Shown in pieces: positions 8,762-17,020 of a stretch of DNA of 64,000 nucleotides; within the stretch, counting starts at the first letter, position 1, and each line of letters starts with the position of its first letter. The stretch is taken from NCBI GenBank assembly GCA_019744815.1, contig JAIEUA010000007.1, forward strand, positions 62,001 to 126,000, given 5' to 3'. Under the pieces are notes generated by a model that was given only the letters and a program-made list of their open reading frames with translations, was not told the DNA's origin and made no database searches. Both the position numbers and the translations under genes were made by a program. Origin of the DNA: Phycisphaerales bacterium (GTDB taxonomy: Bacteria; Planctomycetota; Phycisphaerae; Phycisphaerales; UBA1924).

Positions 8762-10411
8762 ATGAGCCGCTCGCCATTCCTGGACCGCCGCACCTTCGCG
8801 ATCATCTCGCACCCCGACGCGGGCAAGACCACGCTCACCGAGAAGTTCCTTCTCTACGGCGGCGCGATCGCCCTCGCCGGCAGCGTCACCGCCCGCAAGG
8901 ACCAACGCGCCACCGCCAGCGACTGGATGGAACTCGAAAAGCAGCGCGGCATCTCGATCAGCTCCACGCTCCTGCAGTTCGACTACGGCGGCTTCCGCGT
9001 CAACCTCCTCGACACCCCGGGCCACAAGGACTTTTCCGAAGACACCTACCGCGTGCTCTCCGCGGTGGACGCCGTCATCATGGTCATCGACGCCGGCAAG
9101 GGCGTCGAATCCCAGACCCGCAAGCTCTTCGAGGTCTGCCGCCGCCGCGGCGTGCCGATCTTCACGTTCATCAATAAGTGCGATCGCCCCACCCGCCCGC
9201 CGCTGGATCTGCTCGACGAACTGGAGAAGATCCTCGAGATCGGCGCCTATCCGATGAACTGGCCCATCGGCACCGGCCCGGTCTTCAAGGGCGTCTACGA
9301 CCGCCTCGACAAGCAGATGCACCTCTTCGAGCGCACCGCTGGCGGCGCGTTCCCCGCACCGTCCCGCGTCGGCGGCCTCGACGATCCCGCTCTGCTCGCC
9401 ATGCTCTCCGCGCCAGAGCATGCCGACTCGATCGACGAGGTCCGCATGCTCGACGACACCGGCGGCGCCGGCGCCGCGCTCGACCCCGCCGCCGTGCTGC
9501 GGGGCGAAGTCACGCCCGTCTTCTTCGGCAGCGCGATCAACAACTTCGGCGTCCAGCTCCTCCTCGACGGCTTCCTCCGCTACTCCAGCCCGCCCACGCC
9601 CCGCAAGTCCACGACCGGGCCCATCCAGCCCGACGACCCGCGCTTCAGCGGCTTTGTCTTCAAGATCCAGGCCAACATGGATCCCCGCCACCGCGACCGC
9701 ATCGCCTTCCTGCGCGTCGTCTCCGGCACCTTCGAGCGCGACATGTTCGTCGTCCACGCCCAGAGCGGCAAGCGCGTCCGCCTCGGCAACGCCACCAAGC
9801 TCTTCGGCAATCAACGCGAGACCGTCGAGCACGCCGTCGCCGGCGACGTCGTCGGCCTCGTCGGCAACGACCTCTTCGGCATCGGCGACACCCTCGCCGA
9901 CGACCGCTCCATCGTCTTCGACGAGATCCCCGAGTTCACCCCCGAAGTCTTCGCCAACCTCCACAACCCCCAGCCCGGCAACTACAAGCGCTTCAACCTC
10001 GGCCTCGAGCAGTTGCTCAAAGAAGGCGTCGCCCGCCGCTTCGAGCCCGTCGGCGGCGCCCAGAAGATCACCCTCCTCGCCGCCATCGGCCCGCTCCAGT
10101 TCGAAGTCCTCGTCTACCGCCTGCAAAACGAGTACGGCGCCGAGGCCCGCATCGAGAGCACGCCCTGGAAGATCTCCCGCTGGTGGCGCGTCAAAGGCCA
10201 GCCCTCGCCCACCCGCGAGAACGCCGCTGACCTGGAAAACCTCGACCTCCCCGACGGCTCCCGCCTCGCCTTCGACGACCGCGGCCGCTGCCTCGTTCTC
10301 TTCACCGACGAGTGGCCGCTCCGCTTCTTCGGCGAGCGCAACAAGAACATCGAGCTGTCCCCGATCCCGTTCGACAAGCCCGCCGCGATCGCGATGAAGG
10401 AAGCGCCCTGA
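8762..10411 (+). CDS. prfC: Peptide chain release factor 3
   Basis: A 549-residue GTPase that recycles RF1/RF2 from the ribosome after termination. The ATG at 8762 opens SRSPFLDRRTFAIISHPDAG. G-domain motifs are HPDAGKTT (17-24), DTPGHKDF (84-91) and NKCDRP (near 136). Switch I contains RGISISST. The later domains match the RF3 family (SGFVFKIQANMDP; GDVVGL; LQFEVLVYRLQNEYG). Upstream in-frame starts exist but precede the family N-terminus. It is transcribed divergently from tpiA. Confidence 0.97.
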   Translation: MSRSPFLDRRTFAIISHPDAGKTTLTEKFLLYGGAIALAGSVTARKDQRATASDWMELEKQRGISISSTLLQFDYGGFRVNLLDTPGHKDFSEDTYRVLSAVDAVIMVIDAGKGVESQTRKLFEVCRRRGVPIFTFINKCDRPTRPPLDLLDELEKILEIGAYPMNWPIGTGPVFKGVYDRLDKQMHLFERTAGGAFPAPSRVGGLDDPALLAMLSAPEHADSIDEVRMLDDTGGAGAALDPAAVLRGEVTPVFFGSAINNFGVQLLLDGFLRYSSPPTPRKSTTGPIQPDDPRFSGFVFKIQANMDPRHRDRIAFLRVVSGTFERDMFVVHAQSGKRVRLGNATKLFGNQRETVEHAVAGDVVGLVGNDLFGIGDTLADDRSIVFDEIPEFTPEVFANLHNPQPGNYKRFNLGLEQLLKEGVARRFEPVGGAQKITLLAAIGPLQFEVLVYRLQNEYGAEARIESTPWKISRWWRVKGQPSPTRENAADLENLDLPDGSRLAFDDRGRCLVLFTDEWPLRFFGERNKNIELSPIPFDKPAAIAMKEAP

Positions 10412-10430
10412 GGACGCCGGGCCGAGTCGT

Positions 10431-10982
10431 TTACCCGCCGCTCTCGTTCTTCCCAACTTCCACGCCGCTGTCCTTCGGCACCACCAGATAGAACCGCCCG
10501 ACTTTGACCTCCAGCGTCTCGGGCCACTGCGTGTCGAGGATGCTGGAAGCACTCTCGCCGGTCACGCTGGTTTCGCGGGCGCGAACGGTGTACGACCCTT
10601 CCATCGTGCCCCACTGGGTCTTGATGGGGCAGAAGCTCTCGTACTGAAAGAACTGCGTCGGCCCGAGGATGGGTTGGCGCCCGACCACACCCTCGCCTTC
10701 GACCTGGCGGGCTCGGCCGTGGGCATCGATGATCGTCCACCGCCGCGACAGCACCTGCACGATGCGATCCGAGTTGTTGGTGATCCGCACCCGGTAGCCA
10801 AAGACGAACTCGCCCTCGACCGGGTCGGACTGGTCGGGAAGGAAGGCGGGAAGGACGTCCACCTGGATGTGGCCGCGGGAGCTGGAATCGGCCGGCGCGT
10901 TGGGCGGGCGGCCCAGCGGCGTCTGGGCGGAGGAGCCGAGGTTGGGGCTGTTGGCGGGCACGATGAAGGATATGAAGCCCAC
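10431..10982 (-). CDS. apaG: ApaG-domain protein
   Basis: A 183-residue protein. Residues about 40-165 form an ApaG beta-sandwich, with the family pattern FVFGYRVRITNNSDRIVQVL, SRRWTIIDAHGR, VEGEGVVGRQPILGP and FCPIKTQWGTMEGSY. ApaG proteins have been linked to Co2+/Mg2+ handling and occur as domains in F-box proteins; the biochemical role is unsettled. The N-terminal 35 residues (Pro/Ser-rich) and the C-terminal GKNESGG tail are extra. The gene converges on prfC with a 19-bp gap. Confidence 0.88.
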   Translation of the reverse strand: MGFISFIVPANSPNLGSSAQTPLGRPPNAPADSSSRGHIQVDVLPAFLPDQSDPVEGEFVFGYRVRITNNSDRIVQVLSRRWTIIDAHGRARQVEGEGVVGRQPILGPTQFFQYESFCPIKTQWGTMEGSYTVRARETSVTGESASSILDTQWPETLEVKVGRFYLVVPKDSGVEVGKNESGG

Positions 10983-11125
10983 AAAACCCGCTCTAGTTCA
11001 CCGGTCCCAAAGACCAAGCTCCGACCATTCCGTCGGTGAGGGCGATTAGTCGCCGCTGGGCACCGGCAAACACGGGCACAGCAGCAAAGTGCCGCGAGCG
11101 ATCGCATCCCTGCACCAAATCAACG

Positions 11126-11154
11126 CGGCGGGGAGGCACAAAGCCTCCCCGCCG
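11126..11154. terminator. Strong hairpin, probable transcription terminator
   Basis: A perfect 12-bp GC-rich stem (cggcggggaggc at 11126-11137 against 11143-11154) with a 5-nt loop. It lies 120 bp beyond the stop of the large secreted protein on the minus strand. Neither side has a long T run, so the assignment is tentative. Confidence 0.45.
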
Positions 11155-11276
11155 TTGATCGTACCATTGTCTAGTTGTCGCGAAGAATCAGTGATTGGTT
11201 ACTTGACGTTTTCGAGAACATAAACCAGCGTGCAATCTGGGTTCGCCCATGAACAACAAAAGTCTCAGACTCGACC

Positions 11277-12701
11277 TCAATTGCATGTCGGGCACAGCAA
11301 CTCGTCATACCTTACCGCAAAGATCACGAAATCAGCATCATCGGTGATCCCATCGCCGTTCTGATCCCCCTTGGCAGTCGTTAGCGTATCGTAGTAATCA
11401 TCAAAGATAATAAAATCAGCATCGTCTACCAGCGAGTCGCCATTGTAATCGGCATGATTGACTAACGAATAGAATGCTACGCGATCCGCGCCTGTGACAA
11501 CGCCGTCTCCATTTTGATCTAGGCCAATATTGTACGTAGCACTGGTGCTCGGCACATCGTCAAACAAGTAATCGACATCATCCACCCCATGAATCGCATC
11601 GGCGCAATCGACGCATCCGTTCCCGTTGCGATCGCCAAACGGCGTGCTACCCAGACCAATATCGAGCAACTCTTGCATGGCGGCAACGTCCGCCGCATCC
11701 ACGACATCGACGCACTCTTCATCAAAAAGCGAGCACGCTACGAGATTCGCTCGCTGAAGGATGGTCGGATCTGTCGTTGGAATGACACCATTCAGCCATG
11801 TGATGTCACCGTGATCAAACCGCCCGTCAGCATTCAGATCCAACTTACTCTCATCAACCTGCAACACCCTTGCTTCAGCAATCCACCCGCCGTTCCCGTT
11901 GGGGGGGTGAATCACAGCCGGAAGCGAGTAGGTCAAATATCGCGAATAACCATTCCAGCTTGGAGCCGGGACAAAGACATTTGAGTCTTGCACCCACCCC
12001 TCCGACGCTTCCACTCTATCATTGATTCGGCGAAATATACCTTCGACGCTGGATCCCTTGAGAAACGCAATTTTGTTCCTAATATTCGGAGCACCAAAGC
12101 TTCTGATGGCCGATGCCGTACCAGGTGATTGCACTTCAGGTATTGCCAAAAATGTTAGTGAAATATCAATTGAGTATGAAATATTCACTCCAGATGGAAA
12201 CGTGGAAAAAGATATTTTGCCACCGGCTCCAGAAAACATGGTCAGCAAACACTGATCCGATGCTTCAAACCAAGATTCAGACTCAACCTCATAAATCGCA
12301 TTAAAATCAGGAAAAACCCCTATGCTCCCGTGCATCTTTGCTATCGCGTCCAAGCCAACTGAACTTCCGGTGGTTGATACACCGCAAGAAGGGGCGTTCG
12401 AAAAGCCGGCGCCTGCTACGGCACCTGCTCCAGTCCGATAGTCATCATCCGTTATCCCGAACAAAAACGCGTTTGATGCATTCGCTCCAAAGGCAAATGC
12501 GAATGCAGAGCTGCTACTAACAACTGGCGACGTCGATCCTTGAGGCCGTGCAGCCCAAGCCGTCACCTTAACTTCGGTCTGGGAGAATATCCCAGGATTT
12601 GAACCAAAGACGTTCCTCGTGGACAAAATCGAAAGCAGAACTCCTACTCCAATTGCGATTCTTATTGAATCAACACTTCCTCGGACGTTACCACTTCGCA
12701 T
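11277..12701 (-). CDS. Large secreted protein with multiple EF-hand/dockerin-like repeats
   Basis: About 474 residues when started at the ATG at 12701, just before a signal-like segment (SIRIAIGVGVLLSILSTRNVF); ATGs at 12707 and 12713 are alternatives. The first 250 residues look like a secreted beta-rich domain without a recognised family. The C-terminal third holds at least four acidic Ca-binding-type loops, for example DLNADGRFDHGDI, DQNGDGVVTGADR, DYNGDSLVDDADFIIF and DQNGDGITDDADFVIF, and ends YDELLCPTCN. The coding sequence is clearly AT-richer than its neighbours, with many poorly GC-biased codons, suggesting recent transfer or relaxed composition. It probably uses the same surface-sorting route as the other LCP-ending proteins here. 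Confidence 0.8.
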   Translation of the reverse strand: MRSGNVRGSVDSIRIAIGVGVLLSILSTRNVFGSNPGIFSQTEVKVTAWAARPQGSTSPVVSSSSAFAFAFGANASNAFLFGITDDDYRTGAGAVAGAGFSNAPSCGVSTTGSSVGLDAIAKMHGSIGVFPDFNAIYEVESESWFEASDQCLLTMFSGAGGKISFSTFPSGVNISYSIDISLTFLAIPEVQSPGTASAIRSFGAPNIRNKIAFLKGSSVEGIFRRINDRVEASEGWVQDSNVFVPAPSWNGYSRYLTYSLPAVIHPPNGNGGWIAEARVLQVDESKLDLNADGRFDHGDITWLNGVIPTTDPTILQRANLVACSLFDEECVDVVDAADVAAMQELLDIGLGSTPFGDRNGNGCVDCADAIHGVDDVDYLFDDVPSTSATYNIGLDQNGDGVVTGADRVAFYSLVNHADYNGDSLVDDADFIIFDDYYDTLTTAKGDQNGDGITDDADFVIFAVRYDELLCPTCN

Positions 12702-13457
12702 GTGCATCTCCATATCTATCCGTGTATGTGAAGGCCCCGGCAATCGAGACCTGCGACCGCTATTCGCGTCCGAGAACCATTGGTTCCCACCGGGTGTCCG
12801 TTTTCTAATAGCCACCAATTGGAGCAGGATATCGAGTTTGAGTCTTTGGAAAACAGACACGTAAAGACATTTCCGACAGAATTGTCCTTACGAGAGTCGC
12901 AGAAGAACGGAGCAGGGGTGTGTCACGGACCTCTCTAAACATCAGGATCGCCACCGAATGTCTTGTTCTTCCCAGCTTATCGAATAGGCTGCGGATTCGC
13001 GAAGTTCGGCGCCGATCGATTTCCCGGTTGCAGCCCCCTCCGCCCCTTGGCCACCAGGATCTTCCGCGAGGGCCGCAACAGCTACGGAGATGCGACGGCG
13101 TGCGTGCAGTTCGGCCCTCCGAGGACCCGATCGAAGCGTGAACGCCGCTTGACCTTTGCCAGGATCGACCCAGCGGCACCCCGCAGGCTACGGGAAAGAG
13201 CATGCGTGCTCGTTACATCAACCGCGCGGAACACCGCACTATCGATTGCACGCGTGCCCGGGAATCTTCGGCGTCAGCCATTCAATCGGTATTTTGCCCT
13301 ATTTCCGGCCATTTGTAGCGAAGTCCCGACGCTGTCTCTACGTTGTGGATCACTTCTTTTTTTTCAGATTCGTCCTCGCGAGTCCTTGACAGGCCATGTG
13401 TTTCTGATACATTGAAACTGTTCCATCTGTTCCAACGGTCCCAATTCTGGGGCAACC
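12702..13457. other. Intergenic region between the large secreted protein and the LacI-type gene
   Basis: About 750 bp with no convincing gene. Open frames here lack family resemblance, and the region is AT-richer than the flanks, including an 8-T run near 13355-13367. The right end holds a good promoter for the regulator gene (13386-13413). Confidence 0.55.
13386..13413 (+). promoter_or_regulatory. Sigma-70-type promoter for the LacI-type regulator
   Basis: A perfect -35 box TTGACA at 13386-13391, a 16-nt spacer, and a -10-like TACATT at 13408-13413 (four of six consensus bases). The start codon at 13458 lies about 45 bp downstream. The adjacent stretch with gaaactgttcc could be an operator, but that is speculative. 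Confidence 0.5.
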
Positions 13458-14567
13458 ATGAGCAATGTGCGGCAAATCGCGAGCAAAGCCGGCGTGTCCA
13501 TCGCCACGGTGTCTCGTTCGCTGAACAACCACCCCAACGTGGACCCAGCCACGCGTCAGCGTGTCTTCGAGGCCGCCGCCAGCGTCGGTTACAGCAAGGC
13601 CAACAGCCTCCGCACCGGCGCTTCCACCGTGATCGCCCTCGCCTATGCCGGCGACGTCGTCCGGGCCGACTACGGCGGGTTCGAGTCCGCGATGCTCGCG
13701 GGCATCCTCCGCGGCGTCAACGAGCGCCGTTTCGATGTCTGCGTCCTCTCGCTCCACCGCGACCTGGCCCCCGGCGAGTCCTACGCCCGCCTGCTCGATC
13801 GCAAAAAGATCGCCGGCACCATCCTCCGCGTGTTCGAGGATTCCCGCCACGTCGCCGAGCAGCTCGCCGGCACGGGCCTGCCCAGCGTGGTCGTCGCCGA
13901 CCGCTACGCCCCCACCAGCGGCGTCAACTACATCTGCTGCGAGTCCCGCATCGACTCGCGCCGGGCGGTCCAGCACCTCATCGACCTCGGGCACCGGCGC
14001 ATCGCTCTGGGCGTGCACTCGGTGCGCGACACCGACCACGTCGATCGCCGCAACGGCTACGAGGATGCGCTCCGCGAGAACGCCATCCCCCTCGATCACT
14101 CGCTCGTCTCCGAGATCGTCGCCAGCCCCGAGGGTGGCGCGGGCCTGATCACGCGGCTGATGAGCTCCAGCGAGCCCCCCACCGCCGTCTACTTCACCGA
14201 CCCGATGGCCACGATCGGCGCCCTCCGCCGCTGCCTGGAACTGGGCATCCGCGTGCCGCAGGATCTGTCCATCGTCGGCTTCGACGACAGCGACACCCGT
14301 CGGCACACGTTCCCGAGCTTCACGGCGGTGGTGCAGGACGCCGAGATGCTCGGCTTCGAAGCGGCCCGCTGGCTGACCCGCCGCCTCGCCAACCCGGGTG
14401 ACGGCGCGCTGCAGACGCTGCAGGTCGCCCGCCAGACCCGTCTCGAGATCAATCAGACCACCGGCCGCCCGCCCAAGGAGATGTGTCGCGTCCTACCCGA
14501 CGGCACCCGCGTTCTGGTTTCCGGCCCCCAACTCGTTCCCGGTTTCGTGCAAGATCAAGGCAAGTAG
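13458..14567 (+). CDS. LacI-family transcriptional regulator
   Basis: A 369-residue regulator. The N-terminal helix-turn-helix (VRQIASKAGVSIATVSRSLN, residues 3-22) and hinge helix (about 45-60) are typical. Residues 62-340 form the periplasmic-binding-like sugar sensor domain (VVADRYAP, RAVQHLIDLGHRRIALG, STVGFDDSD-like SIVGFDDSDTRR). It opens a plus-strand run of export, transport and glycoside hydrolase genes, so it most likely controls the glucan utilisation locus in response to a sugar. Confidence 0.94.
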   Translation: MSNVRQIASKAGVSIATVSRSLNNHPNVDPATRQRVFEAAASVGYSKANSLRTGASTVIALAYAGDVVRADYGGFESAMLAGILRGVNERRFDVCVLSLHRDLAPGESYARLLDRKKIAGTILRVFEDSRHVAEQLAGTGLPSVVVADRYAPTSGVNYICCESRIDSRRAVQHLIDLGHRRIALGVHSVRDTDHVDRRNGYEDALRENAIPLDHSLVSEIVASPEGGAGLITRLMSSSEPPTAVYFTDPMATIGALRRCLELGIRVPQDLSIVGFDDSDTRRHTFPSFTAVVQDAEMLGFEAARWLTRRLANPGDGALQTLQVARQTRLEINQTTGRPPKEMCRVLPDGTRVLVSGPQLVPGFVQDQGK

Positions 14568-14585
14568 TTCACGTCCGCGGCATCT

Positions 14586-14604
14586 CGCGGGCGCCCTGCC
14601 CGCG
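14586..14604 (+). terminator. Short GC hairpin after the regulator gene
   Basis: A 7-bp stem (CGCGGGC with GCCCGCG) and a 5-nt loop, 19 bp after the regulator stop. There is no T run directly behind it, so it may only attenuate transcription. Confidence 0.3.
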
Positions 14605-14633
14605 AATGCCAAGAGCCATTTTCGGAGCAGGTC

Positions 14634-15644
14634 ATGCGAAGCACTCACGGACAACTCGGTCCAAGGTCCACCTTCCGCGGCTTTACGTTGATCGAGCTGC
14701 TTGTGGTGATCGCCATCATCGCGCTGTTGATCGGCATCTTGTTGCCGGCGCTGGGCAAGGCCCGCGATTCGGCCCGCACGATCAAGTGCTCGGTGAATCA
14801 ACGGCAGATCGTGACCGCTCTGATGGCCTACGCGAACGACTACAAGCAGCAGTTCCCGCCGGTCATTCCGGGTTACCCCGACAAAGAAACCAAGAAGGTC
14901 AATTCCTATTGGTCGGACATCGGGCGCATTGGCAGGTATCTCCCGGTCGCCGATCGATCCAACATCGACATAACCAAGACCGAGAACAACACCGTGGGCG
15001 GCGGCATCATGGTGTGTCCGAATCACGAAGCGGGGGGCCGCTCGTACGCGATGAACATCTGGGCGGCATCAGCCAGAACGTACAACCCGACCACGCTCCA
15101 AAGCTACAAGCCCGGCGCCGATCCGAGTCCGACGAAGGCATTCGAAGCGCAACTAGGACGCGCGTTCGATCTTTCTGTTGATTACGCGTCCAGGACATTA
15201 CTCCTGAGCGAAGCGTGGGCGAGTTGGCAGGGCGATCTTGACTCCGGCCAAACCAACGCGCCCAAGACCTTCTACGCGCAAGCGGACATCGGCTGGAACG
15301 CCGAGTTCAGCTCGAGCCGCTACCGCACCTCAAGTCGGTTCGGATCCGGTACCTTGCCCGCGCCCTTCAAAGAGCTTCCCGCGGCGAGCATTCGTCCGCC
15401 GGAAATGTCCGAAGCAAAGTCGATGGCCGACTTCAAGAGCTACATCCCGTGGTACCGCCACCCCAAGCGATTCAAGCAGTTCACGGCCATCAAGGGTTCG
15501 GCACCGATCGGGTTCGTGGACGGCCACGTCGCGTCGTGGCAACCCGAGCAGCTCTTTGACAAGGCTCAGACGCCCCCCAAGAGCACCTTCCAGGTCTTGT
15601 GGTCGCCTTTCGACTTCAAGATGGAAGAGCCCAAGACCCCCTGA
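14634..15644 (+). CDS. Type II secretion/type IV pilin-like prepilin
   Basis: A 336-residue protein with a classical prepilin N-terminus: 16-residue leader ending RG, then FTLIELLVVIAIIALLIGIL with Glu at +5. The region after the helix (LGKARDSARTIKCSVNQRQI) and the C-terminal IGFVDGHVASW match the large planctomycete prepilin family whose C-terminus carries a G-F-x-D-G-H-V motif. It lies between the LacI-type regulator and a secreted glucan-locus protein. It may help form an export or surface apparatus used by this locus. Confidence 0.9.
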   Translation: MRSTHGQLGPRSTFRGFTLIELLVVIAIIALLIGILLPALGKARDSARTIKCSVNQRQIVTALMAYANDYKQQFPPVIPGYPDKETKKVNSYWSDIGRIGRYLPVADRSNIDITKTENNTVGGGIMVCPNHEAGGRSYAMNIWAASARTYNPTTLQSYKPGADPSPTKAFEAQLGRAFDLSVDYASRTLLLSEAWASWQGDLDSGQTNAPKTFYAQADIGWNAEFSSSRYRTSSRFGSGTLPAPFKELPAASIRPPEMSEAKSMADFKSYIPWYRHPKRFKQFTAIKGSAPIGFVDGHVASWQPEQLFDKAQTPPKSTFQVLWSPFDFKMEEPKTP

Positions 15645-15964
15645 ATCACGTCGTCGGCGTCAGGGTTGACGCGACGTTTCCCGCATCGAGGCGAATCCAG
15701 TCGGTTCCGAAATTTCACACACGGGAGAAACGCAGAGAGATCAACTCGCCTTCGCCGCAGATCAACGCGATGGCGACGGGACACAGGAATGACGCTCGGG
15801 CGACACACACTCCTCGCGCGGGTTCGCACCGCGGGGAGACGTCTGGAGCGATTCGCCTTCGGGATCGTCATGCGAACACGGGATGTGCACCACCCCTCCC
15901 ACCTCGGTGCGTTCACGGATTTGCAGATTTCGTTCTCACGGTTTGTTTTACAAGGAGCTCAGCG

Positions 15965-16786
15965 ATGAATGTTCGTTCACTTCAACTGGTTGCGGCGGCT
16001 TTCGTGGCCGGTGCGGCGCTCTCGGCTCAGGCCGCCGATTTCTCCCCGGGTAAGTCCACCGACCCCTGGCTCGGCTTCATGAACGTGACCGAGCTGCCGT
16101 CCAACGGCGGCGGCTACGTCTTCGGCAGCGGCTGGGGCGTCGCGGACCTCCGCGCCGTGTTCAACGACGGCGCCAGCACGCTCACCCTCTATCCCAACAA
16201 CATCAACGACCCCAGCCCCTTCTGGTACACCCCCGAGGGTCAGCCCGGCGCCGCTGGCAACAAGAACATGGACGCGGTGCTCTACATCCAGCCCGCCGAC
16301 GGCACGCTCACCGGCACCACCGTCACCTTCAAGGGCACCGTGGTCTCCAACACCCTGACCGCGGCCCACATCTCCAAGGCGTTCATCCGCGACTTCGCCC
16401 CCGACTACTCCTCGTTCAACGAGGCGGCCGTCGAGCTCACCCCCGGCGCCTTCAGCGTCAGCCTCGGCACCGCCCCGGACCCCGCCCGCCACGTGCAGTA
16501 CGGCTTCTACACCGTCGGCCCGTGCGTGTGGTTCACCGACGCCGGCCTCTTCGGCTCGGTCGTCATCTCCACCGCCTCGGCCTCGGTCTGCGTCGGTGAT
16601 CTCAACAACGACACCTTCGTCGATGACAGCGACTTCGTCATCTTCGCCGCGGCGTACAACATCCTCGACTGCGCCGATCCCTCCATGCCCGCCGGCTGCC
16701 CGGCCGACCTGAACAAGGACCAGTTCGTCGACGACTCCGACTTCGTCCTCTTCGCGGCCGCCTACAACGAGCTCATCTGCCCGTAA
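15965..16786 (+). CDS. Secreted protein with dockerin-like C-terminus, paralogue of the PEP-CTERM protein at 25654
   Basis: A 273-residue exported protein. The ATG at 15965 has AAGGAG 8 nt upstream and is followed by a signal peptide ending ALSAQAA. The ectodomain (about residues 24-205) begins with WLGFMNVTELPSNGGGYVF and includes FNDGASTLTLYPNNINDP and FIRDFAPDYSSF. It aligns throughout with the protein at 25654-26319. Here the C-terminus carries two dockerin-like loops (DLNNDTFVDDSDFVIFAAAY, DLNKDQFVDDSDFVLFAAAY) and ends NELICP. The first shared half recalls carbohydrate-binding beta-sandwich proteins, but no named family is recognised. Its position suggests a surface glucan-binding role. 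Confidence 0.82.
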   Translation: MNVRSLQLVAAAFVAGAALSAQAADFSPGKSTDPWLGFMNVTELPSNGGGYVFGSGWGVADLRAVFNDGASTLTLYPNNINDPSPFWYTPEGQPGAAGNKNMDAVLYIQPADGTLTGTTVTFKGTVVSNTLTAAHISKAFIRDFAPDYSSFNEAAVELTPGAFSVSLGTAPDPARHVQYGFYTVGPCVWFTDAGLFGSVVISTASASVCVGDLNNDTFVDDSDFVIFAAAYNILDCADPSMPAGCPADLNKDQFVDDSDFVLFAAAYNELICP

Positions 16787-16893
16787 GGCTTCTCAAGCTC
16801 CCCGTGACGCGGCCTGCCCAACGCAGGCCGCGATGAAGTCCGATGACCCCGAACGTCGCGACGGCTTCGCCGCGACGAACCATCGGACACATC

Positions 16894-16925
16894 GAGGCCG
16901 GCGAGCAATCGCCGGCCTCGGTTTT
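16894..16925 (+). terminator. Rho-independent-type terminator
   Basis: An 11-bp perfect stem (gaggccggcga at 16894-16904 with 16909-16919), a GCAA loop and a following GGTTTT. It ends the transcript of the secreted protein 108 bp downstream of its stop. Confidence 0.65.
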
Positions 16926-16927
16926 CG

Positions 16928-16980
16928 GAGTGGACGCGGCAGAGCGGACCGGTGGTGTTACCGGTAGCCGCGCTCCACTC
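16928..16980 (+). promoter_or_regulatory. Compound inverted repeat upstream of the ABC importer
   Basis: An outer pair of arms, gagtggacgcggc (16928-16940) and its near-complement at 16967-16980 (one bulged base), encloses an inner pair of ACCGGT boxes (16948-16953 and 16960-16965) separated by 6 nt. The whole element lies 40 bp before the importer start. It could be an operator for the LacI-type regulator (the ACCGGT pair) or a leader hairpin in RNA. Confidence 0.4.
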
Positions 16981-17020
16981 TCGCATTCCCCGCGCGGCCG
17001 CCGCGCGAATCGAGGTACTT

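Noticed and set aside
8738-10552. A 604-codon antisense open frame across prfC
   Set aside because: It is highly repetitive Ala/Glu/Asp/Val from the complementary strand of GC-rich coding sequence; prfC has all family motifs.
12963-13415. A 150-codon plus-strand open frame before the LacI-type gene
   Set aside because: No family resemblance, no good ribosome site, and it overlaps the regulator promoter.
16952-17020. Earlier GTG start of the sugar-binding protein
   Set aside because: It lies within an inverted repeat and lacks a ribosome site; GTG at 17021 has GAGG at good distance.
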